From DASUFE01 sp036274675 (lineage in GTDB: Bacteria; Pseudomonadota; Gammaproteobacteria; HTCC5015), in the NCBI GenBank assembly GCA_036274675.1, contig DASUFE010000113.1:1-13169 (forward strand): a stretch of 13,169 bases of DNA. Direction: 5' to 3'. The translations under genes and the position numbers were made by a program. Positions 6,893 through 13,169 of the stretch are shown here, in pieces. Numbering within the stretch: position 1 is the stretch's first letter; each line of letters begins with the position of its first letter. The notes below the pieces were generated by a model, which ran no database searches, was not told the origin of the DNA, and worked only from the letters and a program-made list of their open reading frames with translations.

Positions 6893-7276
6893 TTAAGTTT
6901 TCATGAATAGCGCCACGGTGCCGATTCCCAATGCCGTCATGACTAATGAGCCCGCCACATGCGCGGACATGGTGGTGAACGCCCAGCCCAGCCTGTTTTC
7001 CTGCAGCAGAGTCACCACTTCGGCGGAAAAAGAGGAAAAGGTCGTCAATCCTCCCAGGAAGCCGGTGATGATCAAGAGGCGCCATTCCGGGGCTAGTGAA
7101 GGATTGTTTGAAAACCAGGCGATCGCGACGCCAATGAGGTAGCCGCCGATCAGATTAGAGGCCAGCGTGCCCAGCGGCAGGGTGGTCAGCACGGGATTCA
7201 GTTTGTTGCTCAACATCCAGCGCATCACGGCCCCGGTCGATGCGCCCACACTGATTGCCGCAATGGATTGAAACAT
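6893..7276 (-). CDS. crcB: Fluoride ion channel CrcB/Fluc
   Basis: This 127-residue membrane protein has four hydrophobic helices and the usual length of a Fluc channel, which works as an antiparallel dual-topology dimer exporting fluoride from the cytoplasm. Landmarks are GASTGAVMR (11-19), PLGTLASNLIGGYLIG (34-49) with the pore asparagine N41, and GFLGGLTTFSSFSAE (72-86), which holds the phenylalanines and the sodium-binding helix break. The start ATG lacks a strong Shine-Dalgarno. I looked for a fluoride riboswitch in the leader and saw none. The gene heads a probable two-gene minus-strand unit with the 6143-6832 gene and is divergent from the secreted-protein gene at 7464. Confidence 0.95.
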   Translation of the reverse strand: MFQSIAAISVGASTGAVMRWMLSNKLNPVLTTLPLGTLASNLIGGYLIGVAIAWFSNNPSLAPEWRLLIITGFLGGLTTFSSFSAEVVTLLQENRLGWAFTTMSAHVAGSLVMTALGIGTVALFMKT

Positions 7277-7402
7277 GGCGCGTATGCTAGCAGCATGAAT
7301 TATCGCGCGACAAGTTCAAAATCATGAGCGGGCTTCCCCGGGAATATGTCGTCGTCCGGCGACAATTAAAGGTGTAGTACTTGGGGTGAATGCTGGATGC
7401 CT

Positions 7403-7428
7403 GGAACATTGGTTTTTATGTGAGTGTC
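7403..7428 (+). promoter_or_regulatory. Possible ECF-sigma (sigma-E-like) promoter for the 7464 gene
   Basis: GGAAC at 7403-7407 is followed 18 bases later by GTC at 7426-7428, close to the GGAAC...GTC architecture of many extracytoplasmic-function sigma promoters. It sits about 36 bases before the start codon of a secreted protein, a typical regulon member. It is short and could be chance. Confidence 0.3.
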
Positions 7429-7452
7429 CATTTTTACTCTTACATTTAATAC

Positions 7453-7458
7453 GGAGGT
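7453..7458 (+). promoter_or_regulatory. Strong Shine-Dalgarno deciding the start of the 7464 gene
   Basis: GGAGGT lies 5 bases before ATG 7464. It fixes that start over an upstream in-frame start at 7386, which would place an odd Cys- and Leu-rich stretch before the signal peptide. Confidence 0.85.
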
Positions 7459-7463
7459 TAATT

Positions 7464-8264
7464 ATGAACTCATCCAAGCATCCGGCATCTTTTCTTGCCG
7501 TGGCTCTGTTAACCCTGGCGGCCATGCCGGTCTTTGCCAATCAGTACGGCCAGGGCAGCCAGGGCGGCCGCAACGACCGCAGCAACCAGAGCCAGAGCTA
7601 TCAAGGCTCCCCGGGCTCGCAGAGTTATGGTTCTCAAAGTTATCAGGGCGGCCAGAGTCAGAGCTCGGAAAGCGCCGAGAACGTGATCCGGAACTGGAAG
7701 GAAACGCCCCAGAAAGTCGCGCGTGAAATGCTGAAGAAGTACGGCCAGCCGCAGGAGGTTACCGAAAACATGCTGGTCTGGCACGACAACGGTCCCTGGA
7801 AGCACACTGTGATAACCAATGAGGAAATCGACCACAAATTCCCGTTACCCCACAAGGATGCGCTACTGCAAGTAGTCGCTTATCAGGTTCCGACCGACAA
7901 GTTCGACGAACTGGCCGCCTTTGACGGCAGTGTGGTCGTGGACCGTACGCGGGGCGAGATCGGCGCCCATTGCGACAACGAAGCGGCCAACTTTCTGGCT
8001 TTGAATCTTGCCAACGAGATTGCGACCGGCAAGCGTTCGGTCGAAGAAGCAAGAAAAATATACGGCGAACAGATTGTGGCCTTTGCCAAGGGGAAGCCGT
8101 CTTCTTATACGAAGGAACTGAATTTCCGGTCGCAGTTCACGGCGCCGGACGCGGATAAAGCAACATTGGACGATAAAACCGCGGATCAGGTTACGAAGCT
8201 TATGAAAGAGAAAGAAGAAAAAATGGCGCGTGGCGAAGACTCGAACGAAACCATAATCCGGTAA
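7464..8264 (+). CDS. Secreted protein with Gln/Ser/Gly/Tyr-rich linker, function unknown
   Basis: This 266-residue protein carries a Sec signal peptide (1-25, cleavage expected after VFA). A low-complexity linker at about 26-68 is built from SQSY/GSQSYQG-like units. A folded domain of about 72-225 follows (VIRNWKETPQKVAREMLKKYG, NMLVWHDNGPWK, VPTDKFDELAAFDGSVVVDR, GEIGAHCDNEAANFLALNLA, RSVEEARKIYGEQI). The tail is highly charged (DKATLDDKTADQVTKLMKEK and onward). I recall similar hypothetical proteins in environmental proteobacteria but no named function. There is one cysteine (C170), no lipobox and no catalytic motif I can name. It is probably periplasmic or exported. The Shine-Dalgarno is excellent, and a strong stem-loop terminator follows at 8302-8330, so it is likely a well-expressed single-gene unit. 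It is divergent from crcB. Confidence 0.88.
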   Translation: MNSSKHPASFLAVALLTLAAMPVFANQYGQGSQGGRNDRSNQSQSYQGSPGSQSYGSQSYQGGQSQSSESAENVIRNWKETPQKVAREMLKKYGQPQEVTENMLVWHDNGPWKHTVITNEEIDHKFPLPHKDALLQVVAYQVPTDKFDELAAFDGSVVVDRTRGEIGAHCDNEAANFLALNLANEIATGKRSVEEARKIYGEQIVAFAKGKPSSYTKELNFRSQFTAPDADKATLDDKTADQVTKLMKEKEEKMARGEDSNETIIR

Positions 8265-8301
8265 CAGTCACACCCTTTTATTTATTCCCCTCACACTTTG
8301 A

Positions 8302-8330
8302 CCCTCTCCCTCGGGGAGAGGGTTTTCTAT
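8302..8330 (+). terminator. Rho-independent terminator after the 7464 gene
   Basis: A perfect 9-base stem, CCCTCTCCC (8302-8310) and GGGAGAGGG (8314-8322), with a 3-base TCG loop is followed by TTTTCTAT. It lies 37 bases after the stop. The stem belongs to the same palindromic family as 4075-4106, seen here in inverted orientation, so a dispersed repeat appears to serve as a terminator. Confidence 0.75.
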
Positions 8331-8353
8331 TGTTAAGGTTCGCTCGCTCATTG

Positions 8354-8411
8354 CATCCCCCTGGCTTTCAGCCATCCCCCTTCCTCCAGAAGGGGGATTA
8401 AAGGGGGGTGC
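8354..8411 (-). repeat. CCCCCTTC palindromic (REP-like) repeat, right copy
   Basis: A perfect 10-base inverted repeat, ATCCCCCTTC (8374-8383) and GAAGGGGGAT (8389-8398), has a 5-base loop. It is nested inside a second, one-mismatch pair, GCATCCCCCT (8353-8362) and AGGGGGGTGC (8402-8411). Read on the minus strand, 8398 to 8354 matches the left copy at 3609-3650 closely. It sits in the spacer between the convergent 7464 gene and yraN. Confidence 0.7.
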
Positions 8412-8448
8412 TTTTCCTGCGAGCTGATTCCTTGATGATTTTAGTCCC

Positions 8449-8475
8449 GTGTTCTCTGCGGGCTCTGCGAGAGAA
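8449..8475 (-). repeat. TCTCGC-type short dispersed repeat, copy D (after yraN)
   Basis: On the minus strand it begins TTCTCTCGCAGAGCCCGCAG and continues to AGAACAC. It starts 8 bases after the yraN stop, behind GAAAAAA. It is in the sense orientation relative to yraN, so copies A and D face each other across the accessory stretch. Confidence 0.6.
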
Positions 8476-8482
8476 TTTTTTC

Positions 8483-8854
8483 TTATCCCTGGTGCTGCTC
8501 GATCACGTTCTGCAGCCATTCGCAGGCGAATTTCTCTTCGATTCCCGGCTGCATGGCGATCACATCGAAGCGCATGTTCTGCAAAAGCGGCTTCTCCTGT
8601 TGCAAGTAGGTCATAGCGGTCTTGAGCAGTTTGGCCTGCTTGCCGCGCGTGACCGCGCCGGCGGCCCCGCCGTAATCGTTGTTGCCTCGATATTTGACTT
8701 CGACAAAGACCAGCGTTTGTCCGTGCTGCATCACGAGGTCGATCTCGCCATAGCGGCAGCGGTAGTTCTGCGCGACCGGCCGAAGCCCCTGCTTTTGCAG
8801 CCAGTCGCGCGCCCATGCCTCGGCCTCGCGTCCCTGCCTCAGCGTATCGCTCAC
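8483..8854 (-). CDS. yraN: YraN/UPF0102 family endonuclease-like protein
   Basis: The 123-residue protein belongs to UPF0102 (YraN), a family with a PD-(D/E)XK nuclease-like fold whose cellular role is not firmly established. The putative active-site elements are GEIDLV (36-41) and FVEVKYR (50-56), giving the E-x-D...E-x-K signature. The N-terminal RQGREAEAWARDWLQKQG (6-23) and the RGKQAKLLKTA segment (70-80) are also family-typical. The start is a GTG at 8854-8852 that overlaps the lpoA TGA (GTGA), implying translational coupling. The frame remains open further upstream, but that part is antisense-like noise inside lpoA. In E. coli yraN is followed by diaA and dolP; here a repeat-rich spacer and a convergent unrelated gene follow instead. 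Confidence 0.93.
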   Translation of the reverse strand: MSDTLRQGREAEAWARDWLQKQGLRPVAQNYRCRYGEIDLVMQHGQTLVFVEVKYRGNNDYGGAAGAVTRGKQAKLLKTAMTYLQQEKPLLQNMRFDVIAMQPGIEEKFACEWLQNVIEQHQG

Positions 8855-10767
8855 TCGGTCGTCGACTCGGCGGTGGGCGCGAGTTCGTCTTCGAGCTCGA
8901 ACAGGTTGTATTCCTGCAGGTTCTTGAACTCGAGCAGTTCGGGGTTGCCCTTGGTGAAGACGCCCCAAGTCAGTTCCCGGTGGATCTGGTTGTGCCCATT
9001 CATCGAGATATTGCCGGTCAGCCCGCTGAAGCGTTCGTAGGTGTACTGCTGCAGCAGCTTGAGGTAGGGAATGATATGGTAGGCGTCCAGTCCCAGCGCA
9101 TACAGGCGCGAGTAGCGCTGCATCTCCTGCGGCCAGTTCTCCAGCGCGGCGGCGAACTGGCGGTTGCGCTTGCCCTGGAAAGTCCACGGCATGTCGGTGA
9201 AGACCACGCCGTCCATATCCTTGTCGGGTTTGTCCGCGATACCCGAGTAGGACATCGAGGTGGCGTAGACGGCGATGTCCCCTGAATCGAAGAATTTCAG
9301 TTGGGACCGGAAATTTCTGGTCTGCGCGGGGTCCGCGACCAGGAAGATAGCCTCCGCGTCGGAGCGGCGCCGCGGTTCGAACTTGAGATCGCGCTGCAGC
9401 ACGCTTTTCAGTATCGAGTTACGATTCTTGCTCTGATTGATCTTGAGCGCGTGCTGGATCGGGTCGCTATGGTCGTTGGCTCCTGCCGCGTATTTTTCGA
9501 CGCCGAGGATCGTGCCGCCGAGTTCCGTGTAACGCGCGACGAAGGTATCGCCGAGACGCTTACCGAGCGCATTATCCGGAGCGAACACGATCGCGTTCAT
9601 CTGATTCTTGATGATGGCGAGTTCAGCCGCCTGCCGCGCCTCGTCCTCGGGCAAGAGGCCGAACTGGAGGACATAGCGCGAGAAAGCCTGCGGATCGTCG
9701 CCGTAATTGAGAGCCAGCACCGGCACCTGCAGGCGCGATACGCTGAGCAATTCGTTGACAGCGGCCTTTTCCAGCGGACCGATGATCAACTGCGCACCGT
9801 CTTGCACCGCCTGCTGATAATGCGGCCAGATCTGTTTCGGATCCTCGCCGCTGTCGTACACCCGGATCGAGGGTCGTGTTGCCGCGTCATGGCTGAAGTA
9901 GCCGGCGAGGAAACCGTTCAGGATTGCTTTGGCCGGCGGGGCCAGCCGTCCGCTCAGCGGCAGCACCAGCGCCAGCTGCCGCGGATGCGGCGTAACGAGG
10001 TCGATTTGAGTCTGCAAAGCCTGGGTCAGGGTCTTGCCCGCCGGATGGTTCTTATATTTGGCCGTCCAGGCGGTAATGGCCGCCCCGATCGGAGTCCCGC
10101 TCTGACGCGCTGCACGCACACGCTGACTGAGGTCGACCCAGCCGTTCAGCACGGGGTCCTTGCGGTCCAGCGCGTTCAGCATATCGGGCGGCATGGCTTG
10201 CAGCAGCGACCAGATGGCCAGCTGGTTCGGTTGAGCGATCTGCGGCTTGTCGGGCACCGCTTTCTGCAGCGTCCGGTCGAGTTGCAGGCGTATGTTCAGG
10301 CTGTCGCTCAGGTAGCCGAGCATGGCCAGCGCCTCGGCGCGCGTGTCCAGGATGGCGATCTGTATCGGCAGGGGATACGCGGAATTGTGTTGCGGAAGTT
10401 TCTGCAGCGAGAGCGGCGCATTATCGTGCGCCAGCGCGAGTTGTGCGTCGAGCAGTTCGAGCCGGTAGGCATACTGCTGATCGAGTGCCTGCAGGTCCGC
10501 TCCGGCGAGCCGTTTTTCCACTTCCTCGATTTTGTCCTGGGCCATCAGCAATTCAATGGCGAGCAGTGTATAGTAAGCCTTCTTGCCGGCGGTCGGAGCC
10601 GCGGCGGCGAGTTGTTCCAGCTCTTCGAGGCGCGCTGCCGGATCAGGCGTCAGCAGCAGAATATCGGGCGTCGCGGTCGGTGTCGGCGCGCGCACGCCCG
10701 AAGGGGCGCAGGCGTTTAACAGCAGGCCAAGCGGGAGCAGCAGAATGAGCAGTAGGCGCAGCGGCAT
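8851..10767 (-). CDS. lpoA: Penicillin-binding protein activator LpoA (outer-membrane lipoprotein)
   Basis: The protein has 638 residues. Residues 1-19 are a lipoprotein signal peptide with lipobox LLNAC, and C20 is the lipidated residue. The following Pro/Thr-rich segment (APTPTATP) is probably a linker. Residues about 40-255 form a helical, TPR-like domain. From about 264 (QLALVLPLSGRLAPPAKAIL) begins the periplasmic-binding-protein-like C-terminal domain. In E. coli, LpoA spans from the outer membrane through peptidoglycan to activate the synthase PBP1A. The length agrees with the family. No clear Shine-Dalgarno precedes the ATG. It is the first gene of the lpoA-yraN unit, with a 4-base overlap, and is divergent from rsmI, as in E. 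coli. The acidic, Ser/Thr-rich end (LAPTAESTTE) is unremarkable. Confidence 0.95.
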   Translation of the reverse strand: MPLRLLLILLLPLGLLLNACAPSGVRAPTPTATPDILLLTPDPAARLEELEQLAAAAPTAGKKAYYTLLAIELLMAQDKIEEVEKRLAGADLQALDQQYAYRLELLDAQLALAHDNAPLSLQKLPQHNSAYPLPIQIAILDTRAEALAMLGYLSDSLNIRLQLDRTLQKAVPDKPQIAQPNQLAIWSLLQAMPPDMLNALDRKDPVLNGWVDLSQRVRAARQSGTPIGAAITAWTAKYKNHPAGKTLTQALQTQIDLVTPHPRQLALVLPLSGRLAPPAKAILNGFLAGYFSHDAATRPSIRVYDSGEDPKQIWPHYQQAVQDGAQLIIGPLEKAAVNELLSVSRLQVPVLALNYGDDPQAFSRYVLQFGLLPEDEARQAAELAIIKNQMNAIVFAPDNALGKRLGDTFVARYTELGGTILGVEKYAAGANDHSDPIQHALKINQSKNRNSILKSVLQRDLKFEPRRRSDAEAIFLVADPAQTRNFRSQLKFFDSGDIAVYATSMSYSGIADKPDKDMDGVVFTDMPWTFQGKRNRQFAAALENWPQEMQRYSRLYALGLDAYHIIPYLKLLQQYTYERFSGLTGNISMNGHNQIHRELTWGVFTKGNPELLEFKNLQEYNLFELEDELAPTAESTTE

Positions 10768-10857
10768 TGTTTCGATTATCTATTTGTTGAGTTGCGATAT
10801 TGTCTGTTAATTATCGTTTTATGGCCAGTTCCGGATCGATGCTAAGGGTTATACCTG
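10768..10857. promoter_or_regulatory. Divergent lpoA/rsmI promoter region
   Basis: This 90-base AT-rich spacer must hold the start signals of both divergent genes. On the + side, TTGAGT, a 16-base gap and AATTAT form a possible but weak -35/-10 pair; AAGGG (10844-10848) is a good Shine-Dalgarno 9 bases before the rsmI ATG. On the - side, GATAAT hexamers occur without a matching -35. Confidence 0.4.
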
Positions 10858-11754
10858 ATGACGACGTCTGACGCCCCTGTTGGAGCCGGAATCCTTTATA
10901 TAGTTGCGACGCCGATCGGCAATCTGGAGGATATTTCACAGCGCGCGCTCATGGTGCTGCGCGATGTGAAACTCATCGTGGCCGAGGATACGCGGCACAG
11001 CCAGCGCCTGTTGCAGCACTACGGTATTCAGGCGGAACTCAAGTCGCTGCACGATCATAATGAGCGCGAACGCGTGCCGGCCGTTATCGAGCGCCTGCTG
11101 GCCGGCGACACGGTCGCAATGATATCGGATGCCGGCACTCCGCTGTTGAGCGATCCCGGTTATCTGCTGGTGAAGGCGGCGGCCGATCGCGGAATCGTGG
11201 TGTCGCCGGTGCCGGGTCCGAGCGCGATCACCGCCGCCTTGTCAGCCGCCGGCCTGCCGGTGCAGCGCTTCGTGTTCGCGGGATTCCTGCCGCCGAAACA
11301 GGGCGCGCGCCGCGCCGCCCTCGAAAATTTGCGGCATGAGCCCGGAGTTGCCGTGCTGTTTGAATCCACCCACCGCATATTGGAGTTGCTGGAGGATATC
11401 AACGAAGTCCTCGGGGGCGCGCGCCAACTGGTGCTGGCGCGGGAACTGACCAAGCTGCATGAAACTTTTCTGCGCGGTAGCTCGGGTGAAATCCTGGCGC
11501 GGCTGCGCAGCGATGCCAACCAGAACCGCGGTGAATTCGTTGTGTTGCTTGCGCCCGCGCCGCAACAGATGACGTCGGAGGAAGCGTCGGCCGAGAAATA
11601 CCTGCGTATTCTGCTTGCTGAATTGCCGCTGAACCAGGCGGTGCGGCTGGCGGCGGACATTACCGGCATCAAGCGTAATCGGCTTTACGATCTGGCCCTC
11701 GGTATCACTCGAGGGACCGGCCCCGCGGAGACGCCCCCCCCCGACCAAGCATAA
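10858..11754 (+). CDS. rsmI: 16S rRNA (cytidine1402-2'-O)-methyltransferase RsmI
   Basis: RsmI uses S-adenosylmethionine to 2'-O-methylate C1402 in the decoding centre of 16S rRNA, acting together with RsmH. The 298-residue tetrapyrrole-methylase-fold protein shows YIVATPIGNLEDIS (14-27), AEDTRHSQRLL (42-52), SDAGTPLLSDPG (90-101) and VPGPSA (118-123), the SAM-binding and family signatures. The start ATG has AAGGG 9 bases upstream. The last residues are encoded through a run of nine C (11734-11742) giving Pro-Pro-Pro, in a non-conserved tail. Divergent orientation to lpoA matches the usual gammaproteobacterial order. Confidence 0.96.
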   Translation: MTTSDAPVGAGILYIVATPIGNLEDISQRALMVLRDVKLIVAEDTRHSQRLLQHYGIQAELKSLHDHNERERVPAVIERLLAGDTVAMISDAGTPLLSDPGYLLVKAAADRGIVVSPVPGPSAITAALSAAGLPVQRFVFAGFLPPKQGARRAALENLRHEPGVAVLFESTHRILELLEDINEVLGGARQLVLARELTKLHETFLRGSSGEILARLRSDANQNRGEFVVLLAPAPQQMTSEEASAEKYLRILLAELPLNQAVRLAADITGIKRNRLYDLALGITRGTGPAETPPPDQA

Positions 11755-11896
11755 GCCCGGATTTTGGCTTAATATCATTAAATATTGGCATTGAAAACGG
11801 ATTCCGAACATATGGGGTTACGGCAGGTCCAAATCGTGCGGCCCGCTGAATTTCCAGGCATTTCGGCCGTTAATTAAGAGACCAATGAGAACCTCA

Positions 11897-11926
11897 TCTC
11901 AAAATCCTGAAGTAGTGGTTTTGAGA
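11897..11926. promoter_or_regulatory. Inverted repeat in the fadE leader (possible operator or hairpin)
   Basis: Perfect 8-base arms TCTCAAAA (11897-11904) and TTTTGAGA (11919-11926) are separated by 14 bases. The repeat ends 5 bases before the Shine-Dalgarno AGGAGAG (11932-11938) of fadE, where a repressor site or a translation-affecting hairpin would act. It does not look like a FadR or PsrA site as I know them. Confidence 0.45.
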
Positions 11927-11943
11927 CATACAGGAGAGCTTTT

Positions 11944-13169
11944 ATGTGGATAGTCCTGTTAGCCCTCGCGGCATTGTTGACGATGATCGCGGCATTCAGA
12001 CTGAAACTCTGGCACTTCAACCTGCTGGTCGGAGGCGGTCTGTTGCTGCTGGGTTACGGGGGCCTGGCCGCGAGACCGCTGGCCTTCGGTCTGTTGCTGG
12101 TCTTCGTGGTTATCATGCTCCCCTTGAGCATTCCGCCGCTGCGGCGAACGCTGCTGACGGGACGACTGTTCGCCTGGTTCAAGCAGGTACTGCCCCCGCT
12201 TTCCCAGACCGAGCAGATCGCTATCGACGCGGGAACCGTGTGGTGGGACCGCGATCTCTTCACCGGCGATCCGGACTGGAACAAGCTGCTGAAGATTCCG
12301 GCGCCGGCATTATCGCCGGAAGAGCAGGCCTTCATCGATGGCCCGGTGGAAAAATTATGCGGGATGCTCGACGACTGGCAGATCACCGCCGAACTCAATG
12401 ATCTGCCGCCCGAGGTCTGGGATTTTATCAAGAAGAACAAGTTTCTCGGCATGATCGTGCCGAAGGAATACGGCGGCCTCGGCTTCTCCGCGCTCGCCAA
12501 CTCCACTGTAGTGATGAAGATCGCGAGCCGCAGTATCACCGCGGGCGTCACCGTGATGGTGCCGAACTCACTCGGCCCCGGCGAACTGTTGGTGCATTAC
12601 GGCACACAGGACCAGCGCGATTATTATCTGCCGCGCCTGGCCAGCGGCGAGGAGATTCCGTGTTTCGCCCTGACCGCGCCGACCGCCGGTTCCGATGCCG
12701 GCGCGATTCCCGACCGCGGCGTCGTCTGTTACGGCGACTACAAGGGAAAGAAGGTGCTCGGCCTGCGCGTCACCTGGGAGAAACGTTATATCACCCTCGG
12801 CCCGGTTGCGACGGTGCTCGGTCTCGCGTTCAAGGCCTATGATCCGGAGCATCTGCTCGGCAAGGCAGAGGATCTCGGCATCACCTGCGCATTGATCCCG
12901 ACCGATACGCCCGGCGTGAATATCGGCCACCGGCATTTGCCGCTGAACACGCCGTTCATGAACGGCCCGAACAGCGGCAAGGATGTATTCATTCCCATGG
13001 ACTGGGTGATCGGCAAGGAGCAGGGCGTCGGCGAAGGATGGCGTATGCTGATGGGATGTCTCGCCGCTGGACGCGCCATTTCACTGCCCGCGATGGGCGT
13101 CGCCGCGGGCAAGTCGTGCACACGTTTTACCGGGGCCTATGCGCGCATCCGCCGCCAGTTCAAACTGCC
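11944..13169 (+). CDS. fadE: Acyl-CoA dehydrogenase FadE, 5' half
   Basis: FadE performs the first step of fatty-acid beta-oxidation, converting acyl-CoA to trans-2-enoyl-CoA with FAD. The 408 visible residues are open to the window end, about half of the roughly 815 expected. Hydrophobic segments at about 2-20, 24-43 and 45-62 form the N-terminal membrane anchor. The dehydrogenase core follows: AIDAGTVWWDRDLF (about 94-107), LSPEEQAFIDGPVEKLC (about 122-138), VPKEYGGLGFSA, VPNSLGPGELLVHYGT (about 206-221), FALTAPTAGSDAGAIPD (about 241-257), WEKRYITLGP and GKDVFIPMDWVIG. These match my recollection of E. coli FadE closely. The catalytic glutamate region is outside the window. The start has Shine-Dalgarno AGGAGAG 5 bases upstream, and an inverted repeat lies just before it. 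Confidence 0.95.
   Translation, partial: MWIVLLALAALLTMIAAFRLKLWHFNLLVGGGLLLLGYGGLAARPLAFGLLLVFVVIMLPLSIPPLRRTLLTGRLFAWFKQVLPPLSQTEQIAIDAGTVWWDRDLFTGDPDWNKLLKIPAPALSPEEQAFIDGPVEKLCGMLDDWQITAELNDLPPEVWDFIKKNKFLGMIVPKEYGGLGFSALANSTVVMKIASRSITAGVTVMVPNSLGPGELLVHYGTQDQRDYYLPRLASGEEIPCFALTAPTAGSDAGAIPDRGVVCYGDYKGKKVLGLRVTWEKRYITLGPVATVLGLAFKAYDPEHLLGKAEDLGITCALIPTDTPGVNIGHRHLPLNTPFMNGPNSGKDVFIPMDWVIGKEQGVGEGWRMLMGCLAAGRAISLPAMGVAAGKSCTRFTGAYARIRRQFKL

Noticed and set aside
7277..7400. Fluoride riboswitch in the crcB leader
   Set aside because: I could not find the conserved pseudoknot segments. Only a small hairpin, TGTCGCC-GGAC-GACGACA on the minus strand, is present, and it does not fit the motif.
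9301..10719. Long open frame on the plus strand opposite lpoA (472 codons)
   Set aside because: It is antisense to a full-length LpoA with lipobox and both domains. Its composition is Arg/Gln/Val-rich and it lacks a plausible domain.
11752..11771. TAAGCC...GGCTTA hairpin at the rsmI stop as a terminator
   Set aside because: The stem is only 6 bases, includes the stop codon and is followed by AATATC rather than a T-run, so it is too weak to call.
11755..11943. RNase P RNA (rnpB) downstream of rsmI, as in some gammaproteobacteria
   Set aside because: The 189-base spacer is too short and AT-rich and shows none of the conserved rnpB segments.

Overview
The window reads as a chromosomal segment of a gammaproteobacterium with moderately high GC. 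The evidence is the petABC-sspAB order, the presence of LpoA (essentially a gammaproteobacterial lipoprotein) in a yraN-lpoA pair divergent from rsmI, and a long FadE-type acyl-CoA dehydrogenase. I cannot name the genus from sequence alone. No rRNA, tRNA, CRISPR array, transposase or integrase is visible.

Layout. (1) Positions 1-3529, + strand, conserved core: the 3' part of the Rieske gene petA, then petB (cytochrome b) and petC (cytochrome c1), joined by 4-base ATGA overlaps. These encode the cytochrome bc1 complex (ubiquinol:cytochrome c oxidoreductase). sspA and sspB follow: a stringent-starvation regulator of RNA polymerase and a ClpXP adaptor. (2) Positions 3530-8482, accessory stretch: a DUF1272 zinc protein, an unrecognised three-helix membrane protein, a YfcF-like glutathione transferase (all +), an unrecognised membrane-anchored protein and the fluoride channel CrcB/Fluc (both -), then a secreted protein with a Gln/Ser/Gly/Tyr-rich linker (+). 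Its intergenic spaces hold short palindromic and non-palindromic repeats. (3) Positions 8483-10767, - strand, core again: yraN and lpoA, overlapping by 4 bases, divergent from rsmI (10858-11754, +). (4) Positions 11944-13169: the 5' half of fadE (+), cut by the window end.

How it fits together. The two core blocks serve respiration and starvation adaptation (1) and envelope and ribosome functions (3). From memory, Pseudomonas keeps these blocks adjacent as petABC-sspAB-dolP-diaA-yraN-lpoA-rsmI. Here dolP and diaA are absent, and about 5 kb of unrelated small genes sits between sspB and yraN. Both edges of that stretch carry the same composite repeat in inverted orientation: a TCTCGC-type element just after the core gene's stop, then a CCCCCTTC palindrome. 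This is the most interesting feature of the window. The TCTCGC element also follows two other genes, always close to the stop and always in the sense direction. No complete novel defence or biosynthetic system is evident. The genuinely undescribed genes are 4117-5220, 6143-6832 and 7464-8264. No gene-free stretch exceeds 300 bases; the longest is 5869-6142, which is described below.
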